The notes under the pieces: generated by a model | Seen by the model: only the letters and a program-made list of their open reading frames with translations | The model's database searches: none | Told to the model about the DNA's origin: nothing | In this document: positions 1 through 5,357 of the stretch, piece by piece | How the letters are laid out: each line of letters starts with the position of its first letter | How positions within the stretch are numbered: the first letter of the stretch is position 1 | Assembly (NCBI GenBank): GCA_023425615.1 | Contig: JAFACJ010000029.1 | Location: 1-7,458, forward strand | From: Actinomycetes bacterium | GTDB taxonomy: Bacteria > Actinomycetota > Actinomycetes > Streptosporangiales > Streptosporangiaceae | Direction: 5' to 3' | DNA length: 7,458 nucleotides | Translations under genes and position numbers: made by a program

Positions 1-12
1 GATATCAGTCAT
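1..12 (-). CDS. Start of a partial gene, probably the ABC importer ATPase (DppD/OppD-like)
   Basis: Only four codons (ATG ACT GAT ATC, Met-Thr-Asp-Ile) lie inside the window on the minus strand. The start is supported by a Shine-Dalgarno sequence GAAGGA (bases 24-19), six bases before the ATG. The gene begins 43 bases after the stop of the DppC-like permease in the same direction. In peptide/nickel importer operons the DppD ATPase usually follows DppC and often opens with a short Met-Thr-x-Ile/Leu segment, so an ATPase is the natural guess. Four residues cannot prove this. The start is fairly secure and the product is inferred from gene order. Confidence 0.5.
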
Positions 13-18
13 GATGCT

Positions 19-24
19 TCCTTC
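19..24 (-). promoter_or_regulatory. Ribosome binding site of the partial left-edge gene
   Basis: GAAGGA on the minus strand, six bases before the ATG at 12-10. It is the main evidence that a new gene starts at the window edge. Confidence 0.55.
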
Positions 25-49
25 ACGGAATCAGGGGGGTTGAAGGTTT

Positions 50-66
50 CCCGGCTCAGCGCCGGG
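50..66 (-). other. Hairpin spanning the stop codon of the DppC-like gene
   Basis: Perfect inverted repeat CCCGGC (50-55) / GCCGGG (61-66) with a five-base loop that contains the TGA stop of the permease gene. No T-run follows it on the minus strand and the next gene starts about 40 bases on. An mRNA stability or translational-spacing element is therefore more likely than a terminator. It may be chance in DNA this GC-rich. Confidence 0.35.
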
Positions 67-949
67 CGTTCTCATCGAGGGCGTCGCCGAGGCCGTCGCC
101 GAGGAGGTTGAAGCCGATCGTGGCGATGAGGATGACCAGACCGGGGATGATCGAGTACCACCACGCCCCGAGCAGCATGTAGCTCGTGGCGTCGCCGAGG
201 ATGTTGCCCAGGCTGGGCCGCGGCGCCTGGATCCCCAGGCCCAGGAAGCTGAGGGCGCTCTCGGCGAAGATGGCGACCCCGATCCACAAGAACGCCTGCA
301 CGAGGACCGGCGGGAGCACGTTCGGCAGGATCTCGCCGGCGATGATGCGCCTGCGGGGGACGCCGAGCACGCGCAGCGCGTCCACGTAGTCCTCCTGCAC
401 CTCCACGAGCGTCGCGGACCGGGTCACCCGGGCGAAGTAGGGGATGAACCCGACGCCCAGCAGCAGGACGACCTTGGTGGTCGAGGTGAGGGTGAGGGGG
501 CCGAGGTCGGAGTCGCCGGTCCCGGTGACGCCGATGACGAACAGCGCGAAGACGAAGAGCGGCAGCGCCTGGAGCGCCTCCAGGATCCGCATGATCACAT
601 CGTCCGGCCAGCGTCCGCCGAAGTATCCGGCGACGAGGCCGGCGGGCACCGCGACCACCAGCCCGAAACCGACGCCCGCCACCGCCACCAGCAGCGACAC
701 CCGCGCGCCCACGGCCGTGCGGGCGAACAGGTCGCGCTGGAGGTGGTCGGTGCCGAACAGGTGCGCCGCGCTCGGACCGGCGAGGGTGTCGCCGGTCGTG
801 GCCGTCGTGTCTCCGACGAACAGCGGGCCCACCAGGGCCAGCAGGAGGAACAGCAGCAGCAGGACCAGGCCGGTCCAGGTCAGCGCGGACATCCGCGGCA
901 GGCGGAGGCGCGCGGCCCGCGGCCGGGAGAGCGCTCGGGTGATCACCAT
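56..949 (-). CDS. ABC importer permease, DppC/OppC-like (binding-protein-dependent transport, peptide/nickel type)
   Basis: 297-residue inner-membrane subunit that would pair with the DppB-like protein upstream to form the channel of a peptide/nickel-type ABC importer. Visible are one N-terminal membrane segment (about residues 22-45), the periplasmic HLFGTDHLQRDLFART element (63-78) typical of DppC, and several helices between 85 and 285. The EAA loop that contacts the ATPase lies at about 185-213 (EDYVDALRVLGVPRRRI). The family signatures FLGLGIQAPRPSLGNIL (235-251) and GFNLLGDGLGDALDE (279-293) are present. Length is normal. The ATG at 949-947 lies two bases after the stop of the DppB-like gene, indicating tight co-translation; the reading frame continues upstream but only as an antisense shadow. 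The family (Dpp/Opp/Nik/Gsi) is clear. The substrate is not, and these importers also carry non-peptide compounds. Confidence 0.93.
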   Translation of the reverse strand: MVITRALSRPRAARLRLPRMSALTWTGLVLLLLFLLLALVGPLFVGDTTATTGDTLAGPSAAHLFGTDHLQRDLFARTAVGARVSLLVAVAGVGFGLVVAVPAGLVAGYFGGRWPDDVIMRILEALQALPLFVFALFVIGVTGTGDSDLGPLTLTSTTKVVLLLGVGFIPYFARVTRSATLVEVQEDYVDALRVLGVPRRRIIAGEILPNVLPPVLVQAFLWIGVAIFAESALSFLGLGIQAPRPSLGNILGDATSYMLLGAWWYSIIPGLVILIATIGFNLLGDGLGDALDENARR

Positions 950-951
950 GT

Positions 952-1920
952 CTAGCGGGCCGTCCCGTTCAGGAACCCGGCGCGTATCCGGGGGTTGAGC
1001 ACGAAGTAGAGGAGGTCGACGACCAGGTTGGCGATGAGGAACACCGAGGCGGTGACCAGCGTGCAGGCGATGGCCAGCGGGTAGTCGTGCTGGCGGAACG
1101 CTCCGACGATCGTCTGGCCGATCCCGGGGATGTTGAAGACGTTCTCGATGAGGACGGTGCCGCTGACGAAGACGCCGAGCATGAGCCCGATCACGGTGGC
1201 CGTGGGGATGATCGCGTTGCGCAGCGTGATGCTGCGCAGGATGCGGCGCTCGCTCAGACCCATGGCGCGGGCGAAGGAGACATAGTCGGCCTGGGCCGTC
1301 TCGATCATGGACGCGCGCAGGGTGCGGGCGATGATCGCGCCGGAGCCGAGCCCCAGGGCGAACGCCGGCAGCACCACGCTCCGCAGGTTGCCCCAGGGGT
1401 CGTCGGTGAACGGCACCCAGCCGCTGGAGGGCAGGACCCCCTTGATGAGGAGCCCGAAGACCACGACCAGGACCAGGGCCAGCCAGAAGCTCGGGATGGA
1501 GAGCGCGATGACGCTGACCACGCGGACGAACCCGTCGGTGAACGAGTCGCGCTTGCGGGCCGCCAGCGCTCCGGCGGCGAGGCCGACCACCACCCAGAAG
1601 AGGAAGGCGGCGAGGCTGAGTTCGAGGGTGGCCGGCAGCCGCTCCCCGATGATGGCGCTCACCGGCCGGTCGCTGAAGAGCGAGTTGCCGAAGTCGCCGG
1701 AGAGGAGGTTGCCGAGGAATTTGGCGTACTGCACCCAGATGGGCTGGTCGAGGCCGAAGCGGTGCTCGACCTCCACGCGCTTCTCCGGGGTGGGGTTCAT
1801 CCCGAGGTAGGCGTCGACCGGACCGCCGGGAGCGGCCCTGAGCATGAAGAAGACAAGGGTCAGGACGATGAGCAGGACCAGCGCGAGACCGGCGACTCGG
1901 CGTCCGACATAGCGAAGCAT
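952..1920 (-). CDS. ABC importer permease, DppB/OppB-like (peptide/nickel type)
   Basis: 322-residue inner-membrane permease, the partner of the DppC-like protein that follows it. The N-terminus MLRYVGRRV followed by a hydrophobic helix (10-28) and the conserved APGGP (30-34) is characteristic of DppB. FGLDQPIWVQYAKFL (55-69) and SGDFGNSLFSDRPV (74-87) form the usual periplasmic region. Helices lie near 97-120, 133-160, 182-200, 235-258 and 285-307. The EAA loop is at about 207-239 (DYVSFARAMGLSERRI). VFNIPGIGQ (261-269) and a C-terminal NPRIR (309-313) complete the signature. The ATG is preceded by GAGGA (1931-1927 on the minus strand) with six bases of spacing. Both permeases are intact and full length. 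No substrate-binding protein gene is in the window, so the transported compound is unknown. Confidence 0.94.
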   Translation of the reverse strand: MLRYVGRRVAGLALVLLIVLTLVFFMLRAAPGGPVDAYLGMNPTPEKRVEVEHRFGLDQPIWVQYAKFLGNLLSGDFGNSLFSDRPVSAIIGERLPATLELSLAAFLFWVVVGLAAGALAARKRDSFTDGFVRVVSVIALSIPSFWLALVLVVVFGLLIKGVLPSSGWVPFTDDPWGNLRSVVLPAFALGLGSGAIIARTLRASMIETAQADYVSFARAMGLSERRILRSITLRNAIIPTATVIGLMLGVFVSGTVLIENVFNIPGIGQTIVGAFRQHDYPLAIACTLVTASVFLIANLVVDLLYFVLNPRIRAGFLNGTAR

Positions 1921-1926
1921 CCCGGG

Positions 1927-1931
1927 TCCTC
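1927..1931 (-). promoter_or_regulatory. Ribosome binding site of the DppB-like gene
   Basis: GAGGA on the minus strand, six bases before the ATG at 1920. It supports this start over in-frame alternatives. No convincing -10 box of the TANNNT type is visible between this site and the upstream gene. Confidence 0.7.
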
Positions 1932-2001
1932 ATTTGCATGATGGCATCGCGTGCCCCGGGTGGGGACGGCGGATGCGCGAGGGGGTAGGGGAAGGGGAGC
2001 G

Positions 2002-2029
2002 CCGCGCCCCGGGAGAGGCGGGGGCGCGG
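2002..2029 (-). terminator. GC-rich hairpin after the lipocalin-like gene (candidate terminator or attenuator)
   Basis: Perfect nine-base inverted repeat CCGCGCCCC (2002-2010) / GGGGCGCGG (2021-2029) with a ten-base loop. It begins about 26 bases beyond the stop of the gene at 2055-2504 on the minus strand. It is followed by a C/T-rich stretch rather than a T-run, which is common for terminator candidates in high-GC actinomycetes. It could end the lipocalin-like transcript or reduce read-through into the permease genes. The rest of the 134-base gap (1921-2054) is G-rich on the plus strand and holds no gene. Confidence 0.5.
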
Positions 2030-2054
2030 ACGTGTGAACCCGGAGGGACGGGGG

Positions 2055-2504
2055 TCAGGCGACCTTGGTCTCGTTGATGACGGTGCGCTTGACCAGGCGG
2101 TCGCCGTCCATCCACTGCCAGGTGCGGCACTTGTGCTGCCCGTCGCGGGAGAGCTGGATCAGCTCGTACAGGTAGTTCGACGCGTCGTTCTTGTACGACC
2201 AGGTCAGCACGATGGTCTGGTCGTCCACCTGGCTCATCTCGCCGATGATCCGGTCGGTGTCGAAATGGCAGACGCCGTTCTCATCGAGCTTGCCGCCGAA
2301 GTCGAACGCCTCCTCCCGGCCGTCGGCCCAGGTGTAGGTGTTCGTCTGAACGATGTCGAACGAACCGTCCTCCGGGACCCGGCAGTAAAGGTGGGACGCA
2401 TGCCGGTCGACGATGGTCCCGGCCGCGTCGATGTGGATGTACTCCCCGCGCCACTCGCCGAGGTGCTTGGCGATGATCGGCATTGCGGAGATGGCTGCGC
2501 GCAT
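2055..2504 (-). CDS. Small lipocalin/DUF3598-like beta-barrel protein of unknown function
   Basis: 149-residue soluble protein with no signal peptide or membrane segment. The N-terminal HLGEWRGEYIHIDAAG (14-29) resembles the opening strand of calycin/DUF3598-type proteins. The rest alternates short hydrophobic and charged strands, for example DGSFDIVQTNTYTW (46-59) and DDQTIVLTWSY (94-104), ending in TWQWMDGDRLVKRTVINE (128-145), as expected for a ligand-binding beta-barrel. The family match is from pattern memory and is moderate. The start at 2504 is chosen because AGGGAGA (2515-2509) lies four bases upstream; in-frame ATGs at 2576 and 2642 would run through the divergent promoter. It is transcribed away from the VOC/ligase arm and toward the permease genes. 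It may bind or isomerise a pathway intermediate, but no catalytic residues can be assigned. Confidence 0.8.
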   Translation of the reverse strand: MRAAISAMPIIAKHLGEWRGEYIHIDAAGTIVDRHASHLYCRVPEDGSFDIVQTNTYTWADGREEAFDFGGKLDENGVCHFDTDRIIGEMSQVDDQTIVLTWSYKNDASNYLYELIQLSRDGQHKCRTWQWMDGDRLVKRTVINETKVA

Positions 2505-2508
2505 GGGT

Positions 2509-2515
2509 TCTCCCT
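2509..2515 (-). promoter_or_regulatory. Ribosome binding site deciding the start of the lipocalin-like gene
   Basis: AGGGAGA on the minus strand, four bases before the ATG at 2504. The two upstream in-frame ATGs (2576, 2642) have weaker leaders and overlap promoter elements. An inverted repeat CCTG-N4-CAGG (2513-2524) overlaps the edge of this site. Confidence 0.65.
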
Positions 2516-2551
2516 GATCACAGGTGTTCACTGGGGTCGAAGACGGCTCCG

Positions 2552-2581
2552 TTGACAGGGCCGCGGCAGCGACCATAGCGT
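2552..2581 (+). promoter_or_regulatory. Sigma-70-type promoter for the VOC gene arm
   Basis: -35 TTGACA (2552-2557) matches the consensus exactly. After an 18-base spacer comes TAGCGT (2576-2581), which fits the actinobacterial TANNNT -10 box. The predicted transcript start near 2588 gives a leader of about 57 bases before the ATG at 2645. It is the best promoter in the window. Confidence 0.65.
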
Positions 2582-2600
2582 GATCCTCATCCCGATGGAA
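2572..2600 (-). promoter_or_regulatory. Weaker divergent promoter candidate for the lipocalin-like gene
   Basis: On the minus strand TTCCAT (2600-2595) lies 17 bases before TATGGT (2577-2572). The -10 box fits TANNNT well and the -35 box poorly. The predicted leader is about 60 bases. The -10 overlaps that of the plus-strand promoter, so the two could not be occupied at once. An activator may be needed. Confidence 0.4.
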
Positions 2601-2621
2601 CAGCGTTCCGACACAAGGAAC
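2597..2621. promoter_or_regulatory. Candidate operator: three alternating GGAAC half-sites
   Basis: GGAAC (2597-2601), AGC, GTTCC (2605-2609), seven bases, GGAAC (2617-2621). The first two form a perfect 5-3-5 palindrome. The second and third form a 5-7-5 inverted repeat. The element overlaps the minus-strand -35 and sits about 10-33 bases into the plus-strand transcript, a suitable place for a repressor acting on both arms. The half-site loosely resembles IclR-family operators, but no regulator gene is in the window. Confidence 0.45.
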
Positions 2622-2631
2622 GAAAAACTCT

Positions 2632-2637
2632 GAGGAA
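2632..2637 (+). promoter_or_regulatory. Ribosome binding site of the VOC gene
   Basis: GAGGAA, seven bases before the ATG at 2645. It fixes the start of the VOC protein. Confidence 0.7.
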
Positions 2638-2644
2638 TGCACCC

Positions 2645-3613
2645 ATGACCCAGGACGCCCAGCCTCTGATCGAGGGCATCACCGCCGCGATCGTCGGAGT
2701 CACCGACTTCGGCCCCCACCTGAAACTCTTCGTCGACCGGCTGGGCTACGAGGTGGCGGCCGAGGGCACCGTCCCCGCCGCGGTCGCCGACGCCCTGTGG
2801 GGTTCGGGTCCGGCGGACCTGGAGGTGGTGGCCCTCGCCGCCGCCGGATCGGGAACGGGGCGGATCCACCTCGTACGGGTGCCCGAGCCGATCGCGCCCG
2901 CCGAGTTCCCGCACAACCTCGACGTCGGGCTGGTCGGGATCGACATGTACGCCCGCGACATCAAGGCGGCGCACACCGCCCTCGGCGAGGCCGGATACCC
3001 CTGGACCGTCTCCCCCACCACCTACGGCGTCGCGGTGGGCGAGCGCGAGGTCGAGGTCACGCAGGGCATCTGCCCCGCGCCGGACGGCACCGTCGTGGTC
3101 TTCGTCCAGCCCGCCGCGATCCGCGGCACCGAGGCGTGGAGCGCCGACCCCGACCGCTCCTACACCGAGCTGACCTCGGTCGTCTGCCACGTCCCCGACC
3201 CCGACGCCGAGGTCGCCTTCTGGGGCCCCGAGGGGCTGGGCATGGACGTCTGGTACGACGTGGTGTTCTCCTCGCCCGGGTTCGACGAGGTCGCCGGGCT
3301 GCCGGACGGCACCCGGATGCGCCTGGCGTTCCTGGCCGGGGCGAAGACCGCCCGGATCGAGGTCACCTCCGCCGACGCCGAGCACCGCGTGGACCGGCGG
3401 GCGACCCAGCGTCCGGCCCGCTCGCTGGGCCACAGCGGCTGGGCCGTGCGCACCCGCGACCTCTCCGCCGCGCTGGAGAGCGTCCGCCGCACCGGCGGCC
3501 AGGTGCTCGCCGGCCCCGTCGAGACCGACGACCCGTGGCACGGCCGCGCCGCCGCCGCCTGCGTGAACACCCCCACCGGCGTCTCGGTCACCCTCTGGCA
3601 GCCCCTCGGCTGA
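2645..3613 (+). CDS. Two-domain VOC (glyoxalase / extradiol dioxygenase fold) protein
   Basis: 322-residue soluble protein made of two vicinal-oxygen-chelate domains, each from two beta-alpha-beta modules. Domain 1 covers about residues 10-156 (AAIVGVTDFGPHLKLFVDRLGYE, then DGTVVVFVQP) and domain 2 about 173-320 (LTSVVCHVPDPDAEVAFW, then LGHSGWAVRTRDL and NTPTGVSVTLWQP). The fold is supported by the repeated helix after each first strand and the closing DG/TG-V-V strands. The usual His/Glu metal positions are only partly kept. Domain 2 has His263 and Glu239 but apparently Ser178 and Thr316 at the other two positions, and domain 1 appears largely degenerate. It may be a metal enzyme with an altered site or a binding protein. 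It is the first gene of the plus arm, with its own promoter and a GAGGAA ribosome site. Family is confident; reaction unknown. Confidence 0.85.
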   Translation: MTQDAQPLIEGITAAIVGVTDFGPHLKLFVDRLGYEVAAEGTVPAAVADALWGSGPADLEVVALAAAGSGTGRIHLVRVPEPIAPAEFPHNLDVGLVGIDMYARDIKAAHTALGEAGYPWTVSPTTYGVAVGEREVEVTQGICPAPDGTVVVFVQPAAIRGTEAWSADPDRSYTELTSVVCHVPDPDAEVAFWGPEGLGMDVWYDVVFSSPGFDEVAGLPDGTRMRLAFLAGAKTARIEVTSADAEHRVDRRATQRPARSLGHSGWAVRTRDLSAALESVRRTGGQVLAGPVETDDPWHGRAAAACVNTPTGVSVTLWQPLG

Positions 3614-3633
3614 CCGCCGCCACCCCCCGAACC

Positions 3634-3665
3634 GCCCGCACACCGCTCCGCTGCGACGTGCGGGC
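3634..3665 (+). terminator. Hairpin between the VOC and ligase genes
   Basis: Inverted repeat GCCCGCAC (3634-3641) / GTGCGGGC (3658-3665), with a possible small inner stem CGC/GCG. It lies 20 bases after the VOC stop and has no T-run. It may be a partial terminator or an mRNA-processing hairpin that lowers expression of the ligase relative to the VOC gene, because no promoter is visible in the 90-base gap. Confidence 0.4.
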
Positions 3666-3692
3666 CACGGCTTTCCGGCCACGGCTTTCTGG
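3665..3692 (+). repeat. Tandem 14-base repeat in the leader of the ligase gene
   Basis: CCACGGCTTTCCGG (3665-3678) is followed directly by CCACGGCTTTCTGG (3679-3692), differing at one base. The second copy runs straight into the ribosome binding site GGAAGGA (3691-3697). Part of this sequence recurs before the membrane-protein gene at 6696. Confidence 0.75.
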
Positions 3693-3697
3693 AAGGA
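3691..3697 (+). promoter_or_regulatory. Ribosome binding site of the ligase gene
   Basis: GGAAGGA, six bases before the ATG at 3704. The same heptamer precedes the bicupin gene. Confidence 0.75.
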
Positions 3698-3703
3698 ACA
3701 AGC

Positions 3704-5260
3704 ATGCCCGTCCTCCGTGGAGGCGCACCCCTGTCGATCGCGGGCGGAGTACGTGAATTCGCCCGCGCCACCCCCCTGGCGACGGCGGTGATCGACGGCG
3801 ACCGCGCCCTCACCTACGCCGCCCTCGACGACCGTTCGAACCGCCTGGCCACCGCCCTGCTGGCCGGTGGCCTGTCCCCCGGCGACCGCGTCGCGGTGCT
3901 GCTGGGCAACCGGCTGGAGTATCCCGAGATAGCCGCCGGAATCGCCAAGGCCGGCCTGCTCATGGTGCCGCTCAACCCCCGGCTCACCCCGGCCGAGGCG
4001 CGCTACATCCTCGAGCACTCCGGATCGCGGGCGGTCGTCCTCGACGACGCCTACTCTCCCCTGGTGGGGGACGCGGTCCAGGAGATGCGCCTCCCCGCCC
4101 TGTCCATCGACGGCGTCCAGACCGGCCGCCCCTATGAGGAGGCGCTGGCCGCCGCGCGTGCGGTGGACCCCGCGGTGCGGGTCGACGAACTCGACCCGTT
4201 CTGCATCACCTACACCTCGGGCACGACCGGGCGGCCCAAGGGCGTGCTGATCAGCCACCGGAGCCGCGCCCTCACGTTCTACTGCTCGGCGATGGAGTGG
4301 GGGCTTGGCACCGGCCGCACGTCGGTCGCGGTGGCGCCGATGTACCACGGCGCCGGATTCGCCTTCGGCTACGCCCCCGTCTACACCGGCGGCACGGTGA
4401 CGATGCTGCGCAAGTGGGATCCGGAGGCATTGCTCCACCTCATCGAGCGGGACCGCGCCCAGTCCGTGTTCCTGGTGCCGACGCACGCGCAGCTGCTCCG
4501 CGCCCTGGACGAGGCGAAGATCACCGACCGTGACCTGTCCTCCCTCGACACGCTCTACTTCAACGCCGCCGCGCTCCCCTGGGCGCTCAAGCAGTGGGTC
4601 ATGGAGGCGTTCCCGGCCTGCGGCGTGCACGAGTTGTACGGGTCGACCGAGGCGGGCATCATCACCAACCTCCGCCCGGCGGACCAGCACCGCAAGCCCG
4701 GCTCGGTCGGCCACGCCTGGTACATGACGGAGCTGCGGGTCGTCGGCCCCGACGGCCTGCCCGTCGGGCCGGGCGAGCCGGGCGAGCTGTTCAGCCGCTC
4801 CCCGTTCCTCATGAACGGCTACCACGACGACCGGGCGGCGACGGAGGAGTGCACCACCGAGGACGGCTTCCTCACCTGCGGGGACATCGTGGTGCGCGAC
4901 GACGAGGGCTACGTCCACGTCGTCGACCGGAAGAAGGACATGATCATCTCGGGCGGCGTCAACGTCTACCCGCGCGAGGTCGAGGAGGTGCTGGCCGGGC
5001 ACGCCGCCGTCGCGGAGGCCGCCGTGGTCGGCGCCCCCTCCGAGACCTGGGGCGAGGAGGTCATGGCCTACGTCGTCCTGCGCGACGGCGGTGCCGGCGG
5101 CGACCGCTCCGGCCTGCTCGCCGAACTGGAGGCGCACTGCCGCACCAGCCTGGCGGGCTACAAGACGCCGAGGCACTGGGAGATCGTCGACGCGCTCCCC
5201 CGGAACGCGGCGGGGAAGATCGTCAAACGTGACCTCAAGACGAAGATCGAATCCGTCTGA
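3704..5260 (+). CDS. ANL-superfamily AMP-binding acyl/aryl-CoA ligase
   Basis: 518-residue cytosolic enzyme expected to activate a carboxylic acid with ATP to an acyl-adenylate and then transfer it to coenzyme A. All core motifs are present: the P-loop-like YTSGTTGRPKG (170-180), APMYHGAGF (211-219), the YGSTEAG adenine/acyl motif (312-318), TCGD with ATP-ribose Asp394, the hinge DRKKDMIISGGVNVYP (408-423), and the C-terminal NAAGKIVKRDL (501-511), whose Lys505 is the catalytic lysine of the adenylation step. Length is typical of medium-chain, cyclohexanecarboxylate and fatty-acid CoA ligases. No carrier or condensation domain follows, so an NRPS module is unlikely. It lies 90 bases after the VOC gene and is probably co-transcribed with it. 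The acid activated is not readable from the sequence; an aromatic or alicyclic acid would suit the VOC and cupin neighbours. Confidence 0.93.
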   Translation: MPVLRGGAPLSIAGGVREFARATPLATAVIDGDRALTYAALDDRSNRLATALLAGGLSPGDRVAVLLGNRLEYPEIAAGIAKAGLLMVPLNPRLTPAEARYILEHSGSRAVVLDDAYSPLVGDAVQEMRLPALSIDGVQTGRPYEEALAAARAVDPAVRVDELDPFCITYTSGTTGRPKGVLISHRSRALTFYCSAMEWGLGTGRTSVAVAPMYHGAGFAFGYAPVYTGGTVTMLRKWDPEALLHLIERDRAQSVFLVPTHAQLLRALDEAKITDRDLSSLDTLYFNAAALPWALKQWVMEAFPACGVHELYGSTEAGIITNLRPADQHRKPGSVGHAWYMTELRVVGPDGLPVGPGEPGELFSRSPFLMNGYHDDRAATEECTTEDGFLTCGDIVVRDDEGYVHVVDRKKDMIISGGVNVYPREVEEVLAGHAAVAEAAVVGAPSETWGEEVMAYVVLRDGGAGGDRSGLLAELEAHCRTSLAGYKTPRHWEIVDALPRNAAGKIVKRDLKTKIESV

Positions 5261-5263
5261 CTC

Positions 5264-5292
5264 TTGACCTGTAAACCTCAGACAATTACCTT
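5264..5292 (+). promoter_or_regulatory. Promoter candidate for the bicupin gene
   Basis: TTGACC (5264-5269), a 17-base spacer and TACCTT (5287-5292) fit an actinobacterial sigma-70-type promoter. It begins four bases after the ligase stop, within a 97-base gap that is only about 45% G+C against about 70% around it. The predicted start near 5299 gives a leader of about 59 bases. Confidence 0.5.
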
Positions 5293-5306
5293 CGAAGCAC
5301 GAAGCA
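5293..5306 (+). repeat. Tandem CGAAGCA repeat at the predicted transcript start
   Basis: CGAAGCA (5293-5299) and CGAAGCA (5300-5306) are exact, adjacent copies directly after the -10 box. They could be direct-repeat half-sites for a regulator; chance cannot be excluded for units this short. Confidence 0.45.
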
Positions 5307-5343
5307 GCGTTACGAGCGCATAAGACTTAGCTTTGAGATCAAT

Positions 5344-5350
5344 GGAAGGA
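5344..5350 (+). promoter_or_regulatory. Ribosome binding site fixing the GTG start of the bicupin
   Basis: GGAAGGA, seven bases before GTG at 5358. The nearby ATG at 5342 is in another frame and overlaps this site, so GTG is the start. Confidence 0.75.
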
Positions 5351-5357
5351 CATCACA

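Noticed and set aside
950..1939. Upstream extension of the DppC-like frame to a 627-residue protein
   Set aside because: The added part is Arg/Pro-rich nonsense antisense-like sequence overlapping the DppB-like gene in another frame. DppC homology begins after the ATG at 949.
1087..1941. A 284-codon open frame opposite the DppB-like gene
   Set aside because: Asp/Glu/Gly/Arg-rich shadow of a transmembrane gene; no family features.
1962..2013. A G-quadruplex on the plus strand
   Set aside because: Three G-runs are close together but the fourth is 13-15 bases away on either side, so a stable structure is doubtful.
2505..2642. Longer starts (ATG at 2576 or 2642) for the lipocalin-like protein
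   Set aside because: They would code across the divergent promoter, and the added residues do not look like the fold. AGGGAGA before 2504 is the better site.
2528..5176. An 882-codon open frame on the minus strand opposite the VOC and ligase genes
   Set aside because: Its product is Gly/Arg/Ala/His/Val-rich and low in complexity with no domain, and it lies antisense to two genes with clear family motifs. It is a by-product of high-GC third positions.
3704..5260. A nonribosomal peptide or siderophore adenylation module
   Set aside because: Stand-alone protein with CoA-ligase-type motifs, no carrier or condensation domain and no biosynthetic neighbours.
5293..5306. Repeat array of CRISPR type
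   Set aside because: Only two adjacent 7-base units with no spacers.
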